DNA of 64,000 nucleotides, taken from Fodinisporobacter ferrooxydans (lineage in GTDB: Bacteria > Bacillota > Bacilli > Tumebacillales > MYW30-H2). How positions within the stretch are numbered: position 1 is the stretch's first letter; each line of letters opens with the position of its first letter. A program made the position numbers and the translations under genes. The notes beneath the pieces are model-generated. The model was not told the DNA's origin and made no database searches. It saw only the letters and a program-made list of their open reading frames with translations. Below, piece after piece: positions 46,601 to 54,450 of the stretch. Where the stretch lies: contig NZ_CP089291.1 in NCBI RefSeq assembly GCF_022818495.1, positions 1,396,501 through 1,460,500 of the forward strand, written 5' to 3'.

Positions 46601-46771
46601 GAAGAACTGGCAATCGCTCTACATGAGGCTGTATTGCGGAGCAAGCAAGATAGATTTAGGAACAATCCAGTCAAGGAAAAACGAATTAAGCGGGAACTCT
46701 TTAAGATATTGAAAGACGAGTCCGAGGTTGAACGGATATTCAATATCATTTGTGAACAAGAGGAATACTGA
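43691..46771 (+). CDS. hsdR: Type I restriction endonuclease subunit HsdR
   Basis: A 1026-residue translocating endonuclease. The N-terminal nuclease has PD (135-136) and ELK (150-152), a PD-(D/E)xK site. The superfamily 2 helicase motor follows: Walker A TQGSGKT (about 289-295), the DECH box (405-408), FTGTP (431-435), and motif VI region QAICRVNRL. The C-terminal helical part contacts HsdM. The ATG at 43691 follows AAGGAGG; the frame opens earlier inside hsdS but without a site. All catalytic motifs look intact. It overlaps the next gene by one base. Confidence 0.95.
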   Translation: MATIGEAERTAQNHVIFLFRNQALLGYEYYGNRKPYENSNIETDKLTAFLRRQGYSDVLARRAVEELRKAAGNLQSGLYAANKAVYSLLKYGAKVRENPGEAEKTVFFIDWTYPSKNDFAVAEEVTVVDNCEKRPDIVVYINGIAIAVIELKKSTISVANGIRQNLTNQHEYFIQPFFTTVQFTMAGNSSEGLRYGTVGTDEKYYLEWKNYAESRDNNSLDILETCKGLPDKLDWQLYSMFQKKRLLDHIHNFVIFDKGIKKVCRHNQYFGIKEAQLKIADSKGGIIWHTQGSGKTLTMVWLSKWILANDPDARVLIITDRDELDDQVEKTYIGVDEKIARTKNCSDLINKLDSYENRLICSLIHKFSNRSGEISDLDYDRYIEELFKTLPQNFSAKGKFYVFVDECHRTQSGKLHRAMKAILPGAIFIGFTGTPLLKKNKATSIEVFGGYIHTYKYDEGVADGVVLDLRYEARDIPQNITSQVRIDAWFEAKTIALTPRAKAKLKSAWGNMQTVFSSRTRLESIARDIIFDMETKSRLMNGNGNAILVAESIYAACKYYEIFQSKGFKKCAIISSFVPREGDLRTDTVSTNEDTEAFEKYEIYKKMLGGQDVEAFEKEAKRKFVEEPANMKLLIVVDKLLTGFDAPPCTYLYIDKSMHDHGLFQAICRVNRLDGEDKDFGYIVDYKQLFGDLTDTLNKYTAGAFEGYAEEDVQGLIKDRLEEARKFFDRTLEELDDLCEGVALPRKELDYIHYFCGENGIDVNEDEAFARSREQLYRLVNRLVRAYTEIKPDMSTAGYTPSEQEELSKKVEFYIDLKAIIGQASADFIDLKLFEPGMRYLIDNYIIAEDSRKLGAFDDFTLFDFIIAQGEKLKDDGGNKEGAAEAIENNIRKKVVEKIPINPKYYEKMSAILEQLIRERREGVIAYEHLLEKYIELARNVTFPEENDAYPVRIRKSGALRAFYDNCGRDEELAIALHEAVLRSKQDRFRNNPVKEKRIKRELFKILKDESEVERIFNIICEQEEY

Positions 46772-47472
46772 TGCAGATAATAATTTCCGGCATACCTGTT
46801 GAGATATGCAAAAAAAACATAAAGAACATGCACCTGTATGTAAAGCCTCCTAGCGGAAAAGTATCCGTGTCGGCTCCTCTGGATATGAGCGACGAAGCAA
46901 TTGAACGCTTTGTGCGTACAAAATCCAGTTGGATCAAAGAGCAGGTGAACAAGTTTGAAGCCCAGCCTCGTCAGACTGAGCGGGAATACGTTTCTGGAGA
47001 AACACTCTATGTTTGGGGGAAACAGTACTTTCTCCAAGTTGAATACGGTACGAGCAAAAATTCACTTTTCCTGTCAGGGGACAAGGCGATACTTACTGTC
47101 CGCAGAGACAGTACTACAAAGCAACGGGATAGTTTCGTTAAAGAATGGTATCGTGACCTTTTGAAACGTGAAGTGGCGCGGCTTCTTCCCAAATGGGAGA
47201 AGATAACCGGTATTAAGTGTGACGGCTGGCAGACAAAATACATGACAACCCGTTGGGGTACTTGCAACACAGACAAGCGAAAATTATGGTTTAATTTGCA
47301 ATTAGCAAAAAAGACGCCTGAATGTCTCGAATATATTATTTTACATGAGCTATTGCATCTTGTTGAAAGGAACCATAACGCGAATTTTCTTTCACTTATG
47401 GACAAATACATGCCCTATTGGAGAGAAACAAAAAGGAAGTTAAATGGACAGATACTTGATTTCATGGAATAA
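46771..47472 (+). CDS. YgjP-like (SprT/WLM-type) zinc metallopeptidase
   Basis: A 233-residue DUF45/YgjP-family protein with the zinc motif HELLH (192-196), followed by ERNHNANF with a third ligand at about 202. The WGTCN..LWFNLQLAK block before it is typical. It starts on the last base of the hsdR stop, so it belongs to the same transcript; YgjP-like genes are often found at the end of type I restriction operons. Its substrate there is not known to me. Confidence 0.88.
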   Translation: MQIIISGIPVEICKKNIKNMHLYVKPPSGKVSVSAPLDMSDEAIERFVRTKSSWIKEQVNKFEAQPRQTEREYVSGETLYVWGKQYFLQVEYGTSKNSLFLSGDKAILTVRRDSTTKQRDSFVKEWYRDLLKREVARLLPKWEKITGIKCDGWQTKYMTTRWGTCNTDKRKLWFNLQLAKKTPECLEYIILHELLHLVERNHNANFLSLMDKYMPYWRETKRKLNGQILDFME

Positions 47473-47915
47473 CTGGCATTGTAAAACCGTATATACGAAG
47501 TCACTATCAAAAAAGTGTATGAAGAAGAACACGAGCGACCACGGCAGCAGCTTGAGGGGCATAATCCATAAGTTCCTTGGAGTGAAATGATGGCAGCAGT
47601 TTATGAACATAAGGGCTATTGCTCCTAATGTTGTCACATGATAAGTAAAGATGACTGAATGAAATGGCACCCGAATGGGCGCCTATTGGTTTTCAGCAAT
47701 GTGTTGGGGATTTTGCTCTATTGTTGATATGCTGAAGATCCTCACAAATAATTTCGCCTTAGTTATGACACGATTGTCATATAAAATTCGAAAGGGGAAA
47801 GATTTGAGCGCTGCGTAAAAGGATTTCGCCGTTAGACCCTTTACGGTGAACCTTATCACAAATAACAGCAAAAAGTGGGTTTATCAGTGTTAATATCTGT
47901 TAAAACGAGTATTTT
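47473..47915. other. Non-coding gap between the R-M operon and an IS
   Basis: No intact gene. A short plus-strand stretch near 47494-47565 (frame IYEVTIKKVYEEEHERPRQQ) looks protein-like but has stops on either side and may be a relic. AAAGTGGGTT at 47872-47881 is the exact complement of the outer 10 bases of the adjacent IS (47916-47925). Confidence 0.4.
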
Positions 47916-49897
47916 AACCCACTTTCCGCATGTCGATTTAAGTCGAACTTTCGGAATATTTTGCGGATAAAAGGAAAATAAACGGAAAACCTCGAATCGT
48001 TCCTTAAACTTAGACTGGAACCTTTTGAGGAGTTGTTTCAAATGAATCTATCAGATCTTCACATTGAAGTACGAATGGCCAAGTCTGCGCCTATTGTAGC
48101 TGGACTCTGTGCAGATTTGCAAATTGCATCCATCATTGATCGATTTGTTGAGTGGGATCCACATCGAACCAAAGTTAGCCCAGGAATTCGTATCGTTGCT
48201 TTGATTGTTAACTTTCTCGTACAACGTAAACCACTTTATAAAATTGAGAGATTCTACGCTAATATGGACTGTGAATGGCTGTTTGGTCAAGGTTTTTTAG
48301 CAGACGAATTGAATGATGATCGCCTTGCGGCTGCTCTTGATAAGCTTGCAGATGCAGATCCTTGGCGAATTTATCATGAGATCGCTTTAGGTACGCCGGA
48401 GGCGCAATTTGATACATTTGATCGGTTGCTCCACTTCGATACAACTTCCATTTCTGTGCAGGGTAGTTACGAGGACTCCGAGTTGGAAGACTCTCCACTT
48501 AAAATTGTACGAGGATATAGTAAAGACCTGCGTGCTGACCTGAAACAGTTCATGTATGGACTTGGAAGCATTGGCGGAATTCCATTGTTTGCTGACGTGA
48601 TGAATGGCAATACGAGTGACAAACCCTGGTACTCCGATTTGACGGGGCGCATCGACAGGTTATTATCTCCTGAGGCTTGGAATTCCATTGTTGTCGTCGC
48701 TGATTCCGCATTTGTAACGGAAGAGAATCTGCAAACCTATGAGAAACGTTCGTTTATAAGCCGCCTACCGGATACATACAACCTGTGTAAGCAGCTAAAA
48801 GACCGAGCCTTTCAACAGGAGGAGCAGTTTGTAGATCTTGGAGTCTTGGGTAGTGCGAGAAAAAACAGTGCTACGTATCGAATTCAAAGCTTCAAAGAAG
48901 AACTCTATGAACGTGCGTATCGGTTTGTGGTTGTCCAAACCTCACATCTGGATGAGCGAAAAGCAAAGCGTTTAATGAAACAAATCGCAGATGAGGCAGA
49001 GCAGCTTACCAAGGAAATAGAAAAGCAGCAAGCCATAGAGTTTCATTGCGAACCCGATGCAACCGTAGCACTCACGCAATTTTTGCATGATCACAAGGCG
49101 AAGTTTCATCAGATTAACGGCCATGTTCAGTCTGAGAAAGTAGTCAAGCGGCGGCGTGGACGCCCTTCGAAAAACAACACATATGGACAATTAGTAGAGA
49201 AAGACATATGGCGAATTTGCATTCAGTTCAACCAGGATGATGAGACCATTGCCCGAACCAAGCAACGAGAAGGGACATTCGTCCTGATTAGTAACGTAGA
49301 CAAATCAAACAAATCGGATGAAAAGCTAGTAACGGACTACAAAAGTCAGATTCAAGTGGAAAATCTATTTCGTGCGGTGAAGCACCCTTTTCTTATGTAT
49401 GGCATTTTTCTTAAGAATCCTAAGCGAGTACAGGCGATGGCCTATGTGTTTCTGTTTGCACTTTTGGTTTATGCAATCTTACAACAGCGAATTCGCCGAG
49501 GATTGGACACTGAGTCACAACCGCTTATACTAAACGGAGTGAAAATCTTGTCTCCGACAGGGTGGACGATTCTGGAGGAGTTTGAAAATGTAACCCACAT
49601 CATCGTTCGGCTTCCAGATGGGCAGACCCACCATCGACTAGATGGAATAACCGAAGGTGCGATTCGAATCCTTAGGTGGTTACAATTACAACGTAAATCT
49701 TTACTCACTGCAGCTGGATTGCAGGAGCCGACAGGATAGATTAAGAATCACTCATCTGTTTCGGTCTCGTATTCGACATACTTTGACAAAGTAAACCTTA
49801 GAATATATATTCACGATGTCATTTTGTCGAATTTTAACAAATGATGTCGTTTGAAAAATCCAATGTTCGACTCCTTTTGACATGCGGAAAATGGGTT
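47916..49897 (+). mobile_element. IS1634-type insertion sequence
   Basis: Imperfect terminal inverted repeats of about 33 bases: the left end begins AACCCACTTTCCGCATGTC, and the complement of the right end begins AACCCATTTTCCGCATGTC; both continue to AGTCGAAC. It holds one transposase gene. The right end lies directly against the cut istA gene of an IS21 element. I cannot find a matching target duplication. Confidence 0.85.
48042..49739 (+). CDS. IS1634-family transposase
   Basis: A 565-residue DDE transposase with the IS1634 N-terminal domain and DDE blocks: LLHFDTTSISVQGSY (first aspartate), VVVADSAFVTEENL (second), and KSQIQVENLFRAVKHPF (glutamate region with the YKSQIQVE signature). Full length without stops, so it may be active. 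GAGGAG lies 9 bases before the ATG at 48042. On the plus strand, opposite to the neighbouring recombinase genes. Confidence 0.88.
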   Translation: MNLSDLHIEVRMAKSAPIVAGLCADLQIASIIDRFVEWDPHRTKVSPGIRIVALIVNFLVQRKPLYKIERFYANMDCEWLFGQGFLADELNDDRLAAALDKLADADPWRIYHEIALGTPEAQFDTFDRLLHFDTTSISVQGSYEDSELEDSPLKIVRGYSKDLRADLKQFMYGLGSIGGIPLFADVMNGNTSDKPWYSDLTGRIDRLLSPEAWNSIVVVADSAFVTEENLQTYEKRSFISRLPDTYNLCKQLKDRAFQQEEQFVDLGVLGSARKNSATYRIQSFKEELYERAYRFVVVQTSHLDERKAKRLMKQIADEAEQLTKEIEKQQAIEFHCEPDATVALTQFLHDHKAKFHQINGHVQSEKVVKRRRGRPSKNNTYGQLVEKDIWRICIQFNQDDETIARTKQREGTFVLISNVDKSNKSDEKLVTDYKSQIQVENLFRAVKHPFLMYGIFLKNPKRVQAMAYVFLFALLVYAILQQRIRRGLDTESQPLILNGVKILSPTGWTILEEFENVTHIIVRLPDGQTHHRLDGITEGAIRILRWLQLQRKSLLTAAGLQEPTG

Positions 49898-50130
49898 GTT
49901 ATACTGGACTTACTTAATGTTTCTATTTTTTTGTGGACTGGGCGGAGATGCGTTTTCTCTAAAGCGTATACTTCGACCGGTATTTTTTTGGTCGTATGAT
50001 GTATATTGGCATTGCCCGTACGGGCTAACCAGGCTAAACACTGCTCGTTGAGTTTGTCCACATTCGTGAACTGACGGTGCCGGGCAAAGTTGTGTTTGAT
50101 ATACTTCACTACATTTTCAATTTTGCCTTT
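49898..50130 (-). pseudogene. istA: IS21 istA, C-terminal fragment
   Basis: Encodes KGKIENVVKYIKHNFARH and then NEQCLAWLARTGNANIHHTT...YALEKTHLRPV, the part of IS21 transposase that follows the catalytic glutamate. It joins in frame and in sense to the fragment at 53603-54339 if the intervening RIT element is removed. Its 3' end is cut by the IS1634-type element, and istB is missing, so the IS21 is dead. Confidence 0.88.
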
Positions 50131-50151
50131 CTTACGTAAATCTTTACGTAA

Positions 50152-50185
50152 CAAAGGTTACGTTAAGACTTTCGTTATGTAAAGA
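50152..50185. repeat. RIT terminal inverted repeat, left copy
   Basis: 34 bases that are exactly complementary to 53575-53608. It contains GTTAAGACTTTCGTTATGTA. Outside it the left end has a further palindrome TTACGTAAATCTTTACGTAA (50132-50151). A related motif AACGAAAGCCTTAAC lies at 50207-50221, as an additional probable recombinase site. Confidence 0.92.
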
Positions 50186-50240
50186 TTAGCCCCAAAAATG
50201 GCGTAATAAACGAAAGCCTTAACAATATTTCATTACATAA

Positions 50241-51263
50241 TTATCTGCGATTGAAACTCTTTAGCCAGTCCTTCAGGTTTGAATCATTATCCCATTCCGC
50301 TTCTTCTGAGGGTACGATTTCCTTGCTTGCCGCCTCGATGGCCAGACGTTTATGCATTGCATCTGCCTTTGCATAAATTTCTGTCGTTTTCACGCTTACG
50401 TGTCCAAGCAAATCTCGGATGTAAATTAAATCCACACCCGATTCGACCAACCCCATGGCGGTCGTGTGCCTCATTTTATGCGGGCTGAAATGGGCAGGGA
50501 TCATATCCGGGGCGATTTTTCGCGCCAGTTTTGTATATTTTCCCACAATATAATTAATCCCCTGCCTGGTGAAGGGTTCATTCATGTGGTTTTTAAACAG
50601 CCATTCATCCTGCCTCTCCGGTCTGTCGTATTTTCTTTGGACAAGATACTTTTGAATAAATGGGATTGTACTGCTCATTAGCGGTATATATCTACTTTTT
50701 TGTCCTTTTCCGTGAACCAAAAGCGTGAAGGGAGCCTGTAACGTCAAATCTTTTACGCGGATCTGAATTAGTTCGCTGACACGAATTCCAGTTGTGTACA
50801 GCAGAGATAGGATAACATAATCACGTAGCCCGTTCTGCCGGTTTAAATTTACTCGGTTGATTAATAACGCTACGCCCTCCGTTTTAAGGTAAGAAATTTC
50901 CTTTTGTGGCGCTTTCTTAATGGGTATCCCAAGGATCTTCTGGTATTCATTTAGATGTTCGGGAAATTCGTACATAAGGAAGCGAATGAAGCTGTTTAAG
51001 GCTGCCTGCCTTTGGTTTCTAGTCGCTATTCCGTTTGCCCGTATTTCCTGAAGCCAATTCAGGTAATCTACCACATTTTTGTAAGTGAGATAAGATATAT
51101 CCACCTTATCGGCAGAAATTCTATGTTCGTCCTGCATATATGTCAGGAAAAGGATAAAGGAATACCTGTATGAATCCACTGTCTGGGGGGTGCTTCCGCA
51201 GGTATTCGGAAGATACTCTGTGAAATATTTGTTCAGATATACGGCAAAATCAGTTCTTTTCAT
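50241..51263 (-). CDS. RIT tyrosine recombinase, third gene
   Basis: A 340-residue integrase-family protein. The catalytic residues are readable: arginine in TTGIRVSELIQI, H-x-x-R in HKMRHTTAMGL, histidine in LLGHVSVKTTEIY, and the tyrosine in EIYAKAD. The N-terminal SAM-like core-binding domain precedes. Its start overlaps the second recombinase by 4 bases. It ends 110 bases from the left end of the element. Confidence 0.92.
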   Translation of the reverse strand: MKRTDFAVYLNKYFTEYLPNTCGSTPQTVDSYRYSFILFLTYMQDEHRISADKVDISYLTYKNVVDYLNWLQEIRANGIATRNQRQAALNSFIRFLMYEFPEHLNEYQKILGIPIKKAPQKEISYLKTEGVALLINRVNLNRQNGLRDYVILSLLYTTGIRVSELIQIRVKDLTLQAPFTLLVHGKGQKSRYIPLMSSTIPFIQKYLVQRKYDRPERQDEWLFKNHMNEPFTRQGINYIVGKYTKLARKIAPDMIPAHFSPHKMRHTTAMGLVESGVDLIYIRDLLGHVSVKTTEIYAKADAMHKRLAIEAASKEIVPSEEAEWDNDSNLKDWLKSFNRR

Positions 51264-52225
51264 ATCCCCGAACCCTCCCCGAACACTTTCTCTATTTTTG
51301 ATCTGAACTTTTTCTCGATATACGGATAAATGCCCATGGTTAGCCTTACATAACGTTCTGTTGCAAATATCGTTTTATGTCCCAAATAGGTAGACAGGAT
51401 TGGAAGGGCGACATACATATCCATGCCGGCATCCATCATCTGCTTGAAAGAACGCACGGCCATGGTATGCCTCCAGTCATGGATTCTGGGGCCTTTTCCG
51501 CCCCCAAGATAAGGGATTCCAGCCTGTTGAAGGAATAATCGGTGTACCTCATAAATGCCATCCCCATTCATTCTGCCTCCGTTAGAAGTGGTGAAAACAT
51601 AGTCCCCATCATTTAGCAGATAAAAGCATTTTTCCGCAAACTGCTTCACGAGCGTATGAAGATCGTTCCCTAACACGATATAGCGCTCGCAGTCATTTTT
51701 GGTTTCAAAAAGCTTGACAATCCCATTCTCCAAATCTACATCCTGTTTTCGTATTCCTAGGGTCTCATTAATTCTCGTCCCACAGCAATAGAGTAGGCGG
51801 AATAGAACCGGGTATTGGATTGCGTCCTTTCGATTTCGGACGGATTCGTAGGCGTCCACTGCGTGGAAGTATCTTCTTATTTCATCCTCTGTATAAATGT
51901 AGGGTTGAAATTCTGTCGGTTTAAACTTAATATCCCTGGTAACAAATACATCGTAGCCTTTTCGACTGAGGAACATGAGAAACTGCTTAATTGCATTTAC
52001 CCGGGAATAATGCGTGGTTGTGGCTTCGGTATCCTTTTTCCGCACCCATTTTACAGCATCCTCAGTAGTGAACACAGGTTCTTTGATCCCCTGCTGGATA
52101 CAGAAATAATCAAAGTGCCGCAGATTAACACAGAAACTGTTAGCCTTGTAGCCTGAAGACATTTTATAGTTCAGGTAAGAATTTATTTCATCCGCAAAAA
52201 CAGAGTGGAATACGGGTCTGCTCAT
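51260..52225 (-). CDS. RIT tyrosine recombinase, second gene
   Basis: A 321-residue tyrosine recombinase. Catalytic residues: arginine in CCGTRINETLGI, HDWRHTMAVRSF, LGHKTIFATERY with the nucleophile in ERYVRLT. Located 3 bases after the first gene and overlapping the third, so all three are surely translated from one mRNA. In RIT elements the three proteins are distinct subfamilies and are thought to act together. Confidence 0.92.
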   Translation of the reverse strand: MSRPVFHSVFADEINSYLNYKMSSGYKANSFCVNLRHFDYFCIQQGIKEPVFTTEDAVKWVRKKDTEATTTHYSRVNAIKQFLMFLSRKGYDVFVTRDIKFKPTEFQPYIYTEDEIRRYFHAVDAYESVRNRKDAIQYPVLFRLLYCCGTRINETLGIRKQDVDLENGIVKLFETKNDCERYIVLGNDLHTLVKQFAEKCFYLLNDGDYVFTTSNGGRMNGDGIYEVHRLFLQQAGIPYLGGGKGPRIHDWRHTMAVRSFKQMMDAGMDMYVALPILSTYLGHKTIFATERYVRLTMGIYPYIEKKFRSKIEKVFGEGSGI

Positions 52226-52228
52226 TCG

Positions 52229-53470
52229 CTATGCCTCCCAACTAAAATACGATGAGTGCAGTTCAGGCATGGGAAGGGAGCATTGCCGCAGTTTCTTTAC
52301 ATCGACGGCCAAATATATTTTGGTTGTTTCTGTGCTCTGATGCCCCATGACGGTACTGATAACGGGCATGGATACATTCTTTTTCAGCATGTTGGTCGCA
52401 AGGCTGTGGCGCAGGGAATGGGCGCCGTGCTTCTTTGCCTTCCAGTTTTTGATATTCGCCTTGCTCATATATTTCGAAACAATGGAGTGAACGGTTGGGG
52501 GTGAAAGTGGTTGTCCTTTTTTTACCGTATCAGCGGCAACAATGATTTCCTCGGCATCTGTTTTCGGACGACCATGCTTTAGATAATCTATGATTGCATT
52601 TCCGATGGTTGAAAGAAGGGGAAATTCCACCGGTATATCGGTCTTGCTCTGATTAAAACGAATGACATTGTTATCCCAGTCAATCTGGGTGAACCGGAAA
52701 CCCACGATATCCTTTGTGCGCCAGCCGTATTCAGCAGCTAAAAGTAAAATCAGGTAATCTCTTTTCCCGATTGCAGACGAACGCTCTACGGATGCAATCA
52801 TGTTGCTTATTTCTGACTCCTCGTAGGTTGTGGGGAGTTTACAATGCTTTTTATAATTATCGGCAAGGACAAAAATGGAGCAGTCTTTGTTCGTCAGTCC
52901 GTTATCAAAGGCATACCGGAGAAAAATCCGTAAGGTTGATCCGCTGTTATGCCTTGAGGCAAGGGAATATCCCATAGATGCGAAAAAGTTTTCTACAATG
53001 TCCACATTCAAATCTTCCAAGAGCAAGGCGTGACCATTGAGGAATGTGTGGAATTCGTATAAATACTGTTCCTTATTTCTTATCGTTTCGTCGGATAGAC
53101 GAAGGATGTTTCTAACATATGAAAGATATAATTCCGTGGTTTTCCCAATCTCACCATGAAAAATTCGTTCAACACTCGGGGTACGGAATTCAAAATCCCC
53201 GTCTCTTTGATAAGAAATCAGCATCCGTATTGCCCTGAGTTTCATCCGATTTTTTTCGCTTATGTTGTCCGTCAGGGTATGACTCCCAAAAGCCTCATCG
53301 CAGTATGCAAAGCCAGTAGATTCAGAAAAATCTGTATATTGATGTTCTGCCATCCATTGACTCAACTTGTCCCATTCTGTTTTGATTTTCCGGTAATACA
53401 TACTGCCATACTCACGACTGATCAATTCATCCTCACACAAAGCAACCAGCTTTTTAAAATCCGTTACCAT
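52229..53470 (-). CDS. RIT tyrosine recombinase, first gene
   Basis: A 413-residue tyrosine recombinase. Catalytic residues: arginine in EYGWRTKDIVGF, HSLRHSLATNML, MGHQSTETTKIY. The ATG at 53470 lies 8 bases after GGGAGG; the frame extends upstream to 53539 but without a site. It is the first gene of the trio, reading inward from the right end of the element, where about 130 bases are left for a promoter and recombinase sites. Confidence 0.9.
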   Translation of the reverse strand: MVTDFKKLVALCEDELISREYGSMYYRKIKTEWDKLSQWMAEHQYTDFSESTGFAYCDEAFGSHTLTDNISEKNRMKLRAIRMLISYQRDGDFEFRTPSVERIFHGEIGKTTELYLSYVRNILRLSDETIRNKEQYLYEFHTFLNGHALLLEDLNVDIVENFFASMGYSLASRHNSGSTLRIFLRYAFDNGLTNKDCSIFVLADNYKKHCKLPTTYEESEISNMIASVERSSAIGKRDYLILLLAAEYGWRTKDIVGFRFTQIDWDNNVIRFNQSKTDIPVEFPLLSTIGNAIIDYLKHGRPKTDAEEIIVAADTVKKGQPLSPPTVHSIVSKYMSKANIKNWKAKKHGAHSLRHSLATNMLKKNVSMPVISTVMGHQSTETTKIYLAVDVKKLRQCSLPMPELHSSYFSWEA

Positions 53471-53574
53471 AACCAAACCCTCCCAATATGTTTGGTTATT
53501 TCGTAACACGGATGATTGATTATGTAAAGAAATATACAATCCAATACACGAATCTTCTTGGAAGGAAGCCTATT

Positions 53575-53608
53575 TCTTTACATAACGAAAGTCTTAACGT
53601 AACCTTTG
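53575..53608. repeat. RIT terminal inverted repeat, right copy
   Basis: Perfect complement of 50152-50185 over 34 bases. Its last six bases (CCTTTG) belong to the istA target as well, so part of the match covers the insertion site itself. Confidence 0.92.
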
Positions 53609-54339
53609 CTCTCAGGATCCGCTTTGCGACACATATAAATCCGGAATGCGCGCTCTTCCACGTACTTGGCAAACTCATGAGTTAGAATGAGATCCCCGTG
53701 ATTTTCACTGGTTAACAACAGATGGTCTTGATCATACACGATCTCTTCCGGCATGCCGCCGTAGAAAGCGAAAGCCTCTTCATGCGCATTCACCACATCC
53801 GCCGTAGTAAACGGCCTGTCCTGCCAAAGCGCGTATTTATACCGCGAATGAGACAGTACAAACGTGATGAACCAAAGCTTGACTGTATGCCCCTCTGGAT
53901 GTCTTAGCTTGGTTTCCCCGAAATCAACTTGCATTTGCCGTCCCATTGGAAGTTCCGCCACTGCTTCATACTGTCGAATTCGCATGACCTTAGGAATTCC
54001 ATATTCCGATCGTATTCCCCGGACATAGCATCGAACCGTGCTCTCTGCAACTTCCAGGTTCCCATGGTGTTCCTTCAACCAACCCATAATCTGGGCAGCT
54101 GATAGATCCGGGTACTCTCGCAACCACCCCACAATCTCGGATTCAAAAGACTCCAATTTTTTCGATCGTGACTCAAGTCTCTCCATTAACGTTTTGTACT
54201 CTTCGAGTGACATGTTCCAGAATTTGATGACCGTATTCCGGGACACATTTAGATTCCTTGCCACTTGAGATTTCGTTAATCCCATTTCCTTCTGTTGACG
54301 GATATCGAAGTACATAGGCCACCTTTCTTCGTTCCTCAT
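53603..54339 (-). pseudogene. istA: IS21 istA, N-terminal fragment
   Basis: Encodes the N-terminal 245 residues of an IS21 transposase: HTH (GLTKSQVARNLNVSRNTVIKFW), then the rve catalytic core with VDFGETKL (first aspartate), YDQDHLL (second aspartate) and ending at DPESK. The RIT element interrupts it just before the region of the conserved glycine-lysine motif. The promoter-side end of the IS lies in about 54340-54450, before the lysR stop. Confidence 0.9.
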
Positions 54340-54450
54340 ACCGCTTCCTCCTAATGCTAGAATTACCAGCTATATGATAGCTTAATAGGAAGGGTATGGG
54401 AAATTTTGCTCATTCTTATTTAGCGAAATCTGTTGATTCTAGTTTATCAG

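Larger units (their letters stand above)
50131..53602 (-). mobile_element. RIT (recombinase-in-trio) element inserted in istA
   Basis: About 3.47 kb with three tandem tyrosine recombinase genes, all on the minus strand and filling the element. CCTTT flanks it on both sides (50126-50130 and 53603-53607), and rejoining the istA halves across it restores the IS21 reading frame (DPESK-GKIENVV). Long inverted repeats lie at the ends. Such three-recombinase units are known as RIT elements; no cargo gene is present. Confidence 0.85.

Noticed and set aside
49834-49897. Last codons of the istA C-terminal frame
   Set aside because: They are read from the end of the IS1634-type element and are not part of istA.
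50131-53602. Tn554-type transposon (tnpA-tnpB-tnpC)
   Set aside because: In Tn554 the third protein is not a tyrosine recombinase and cargo is present; here all three have the R-H-R-H-Y residues and there is no cargo.
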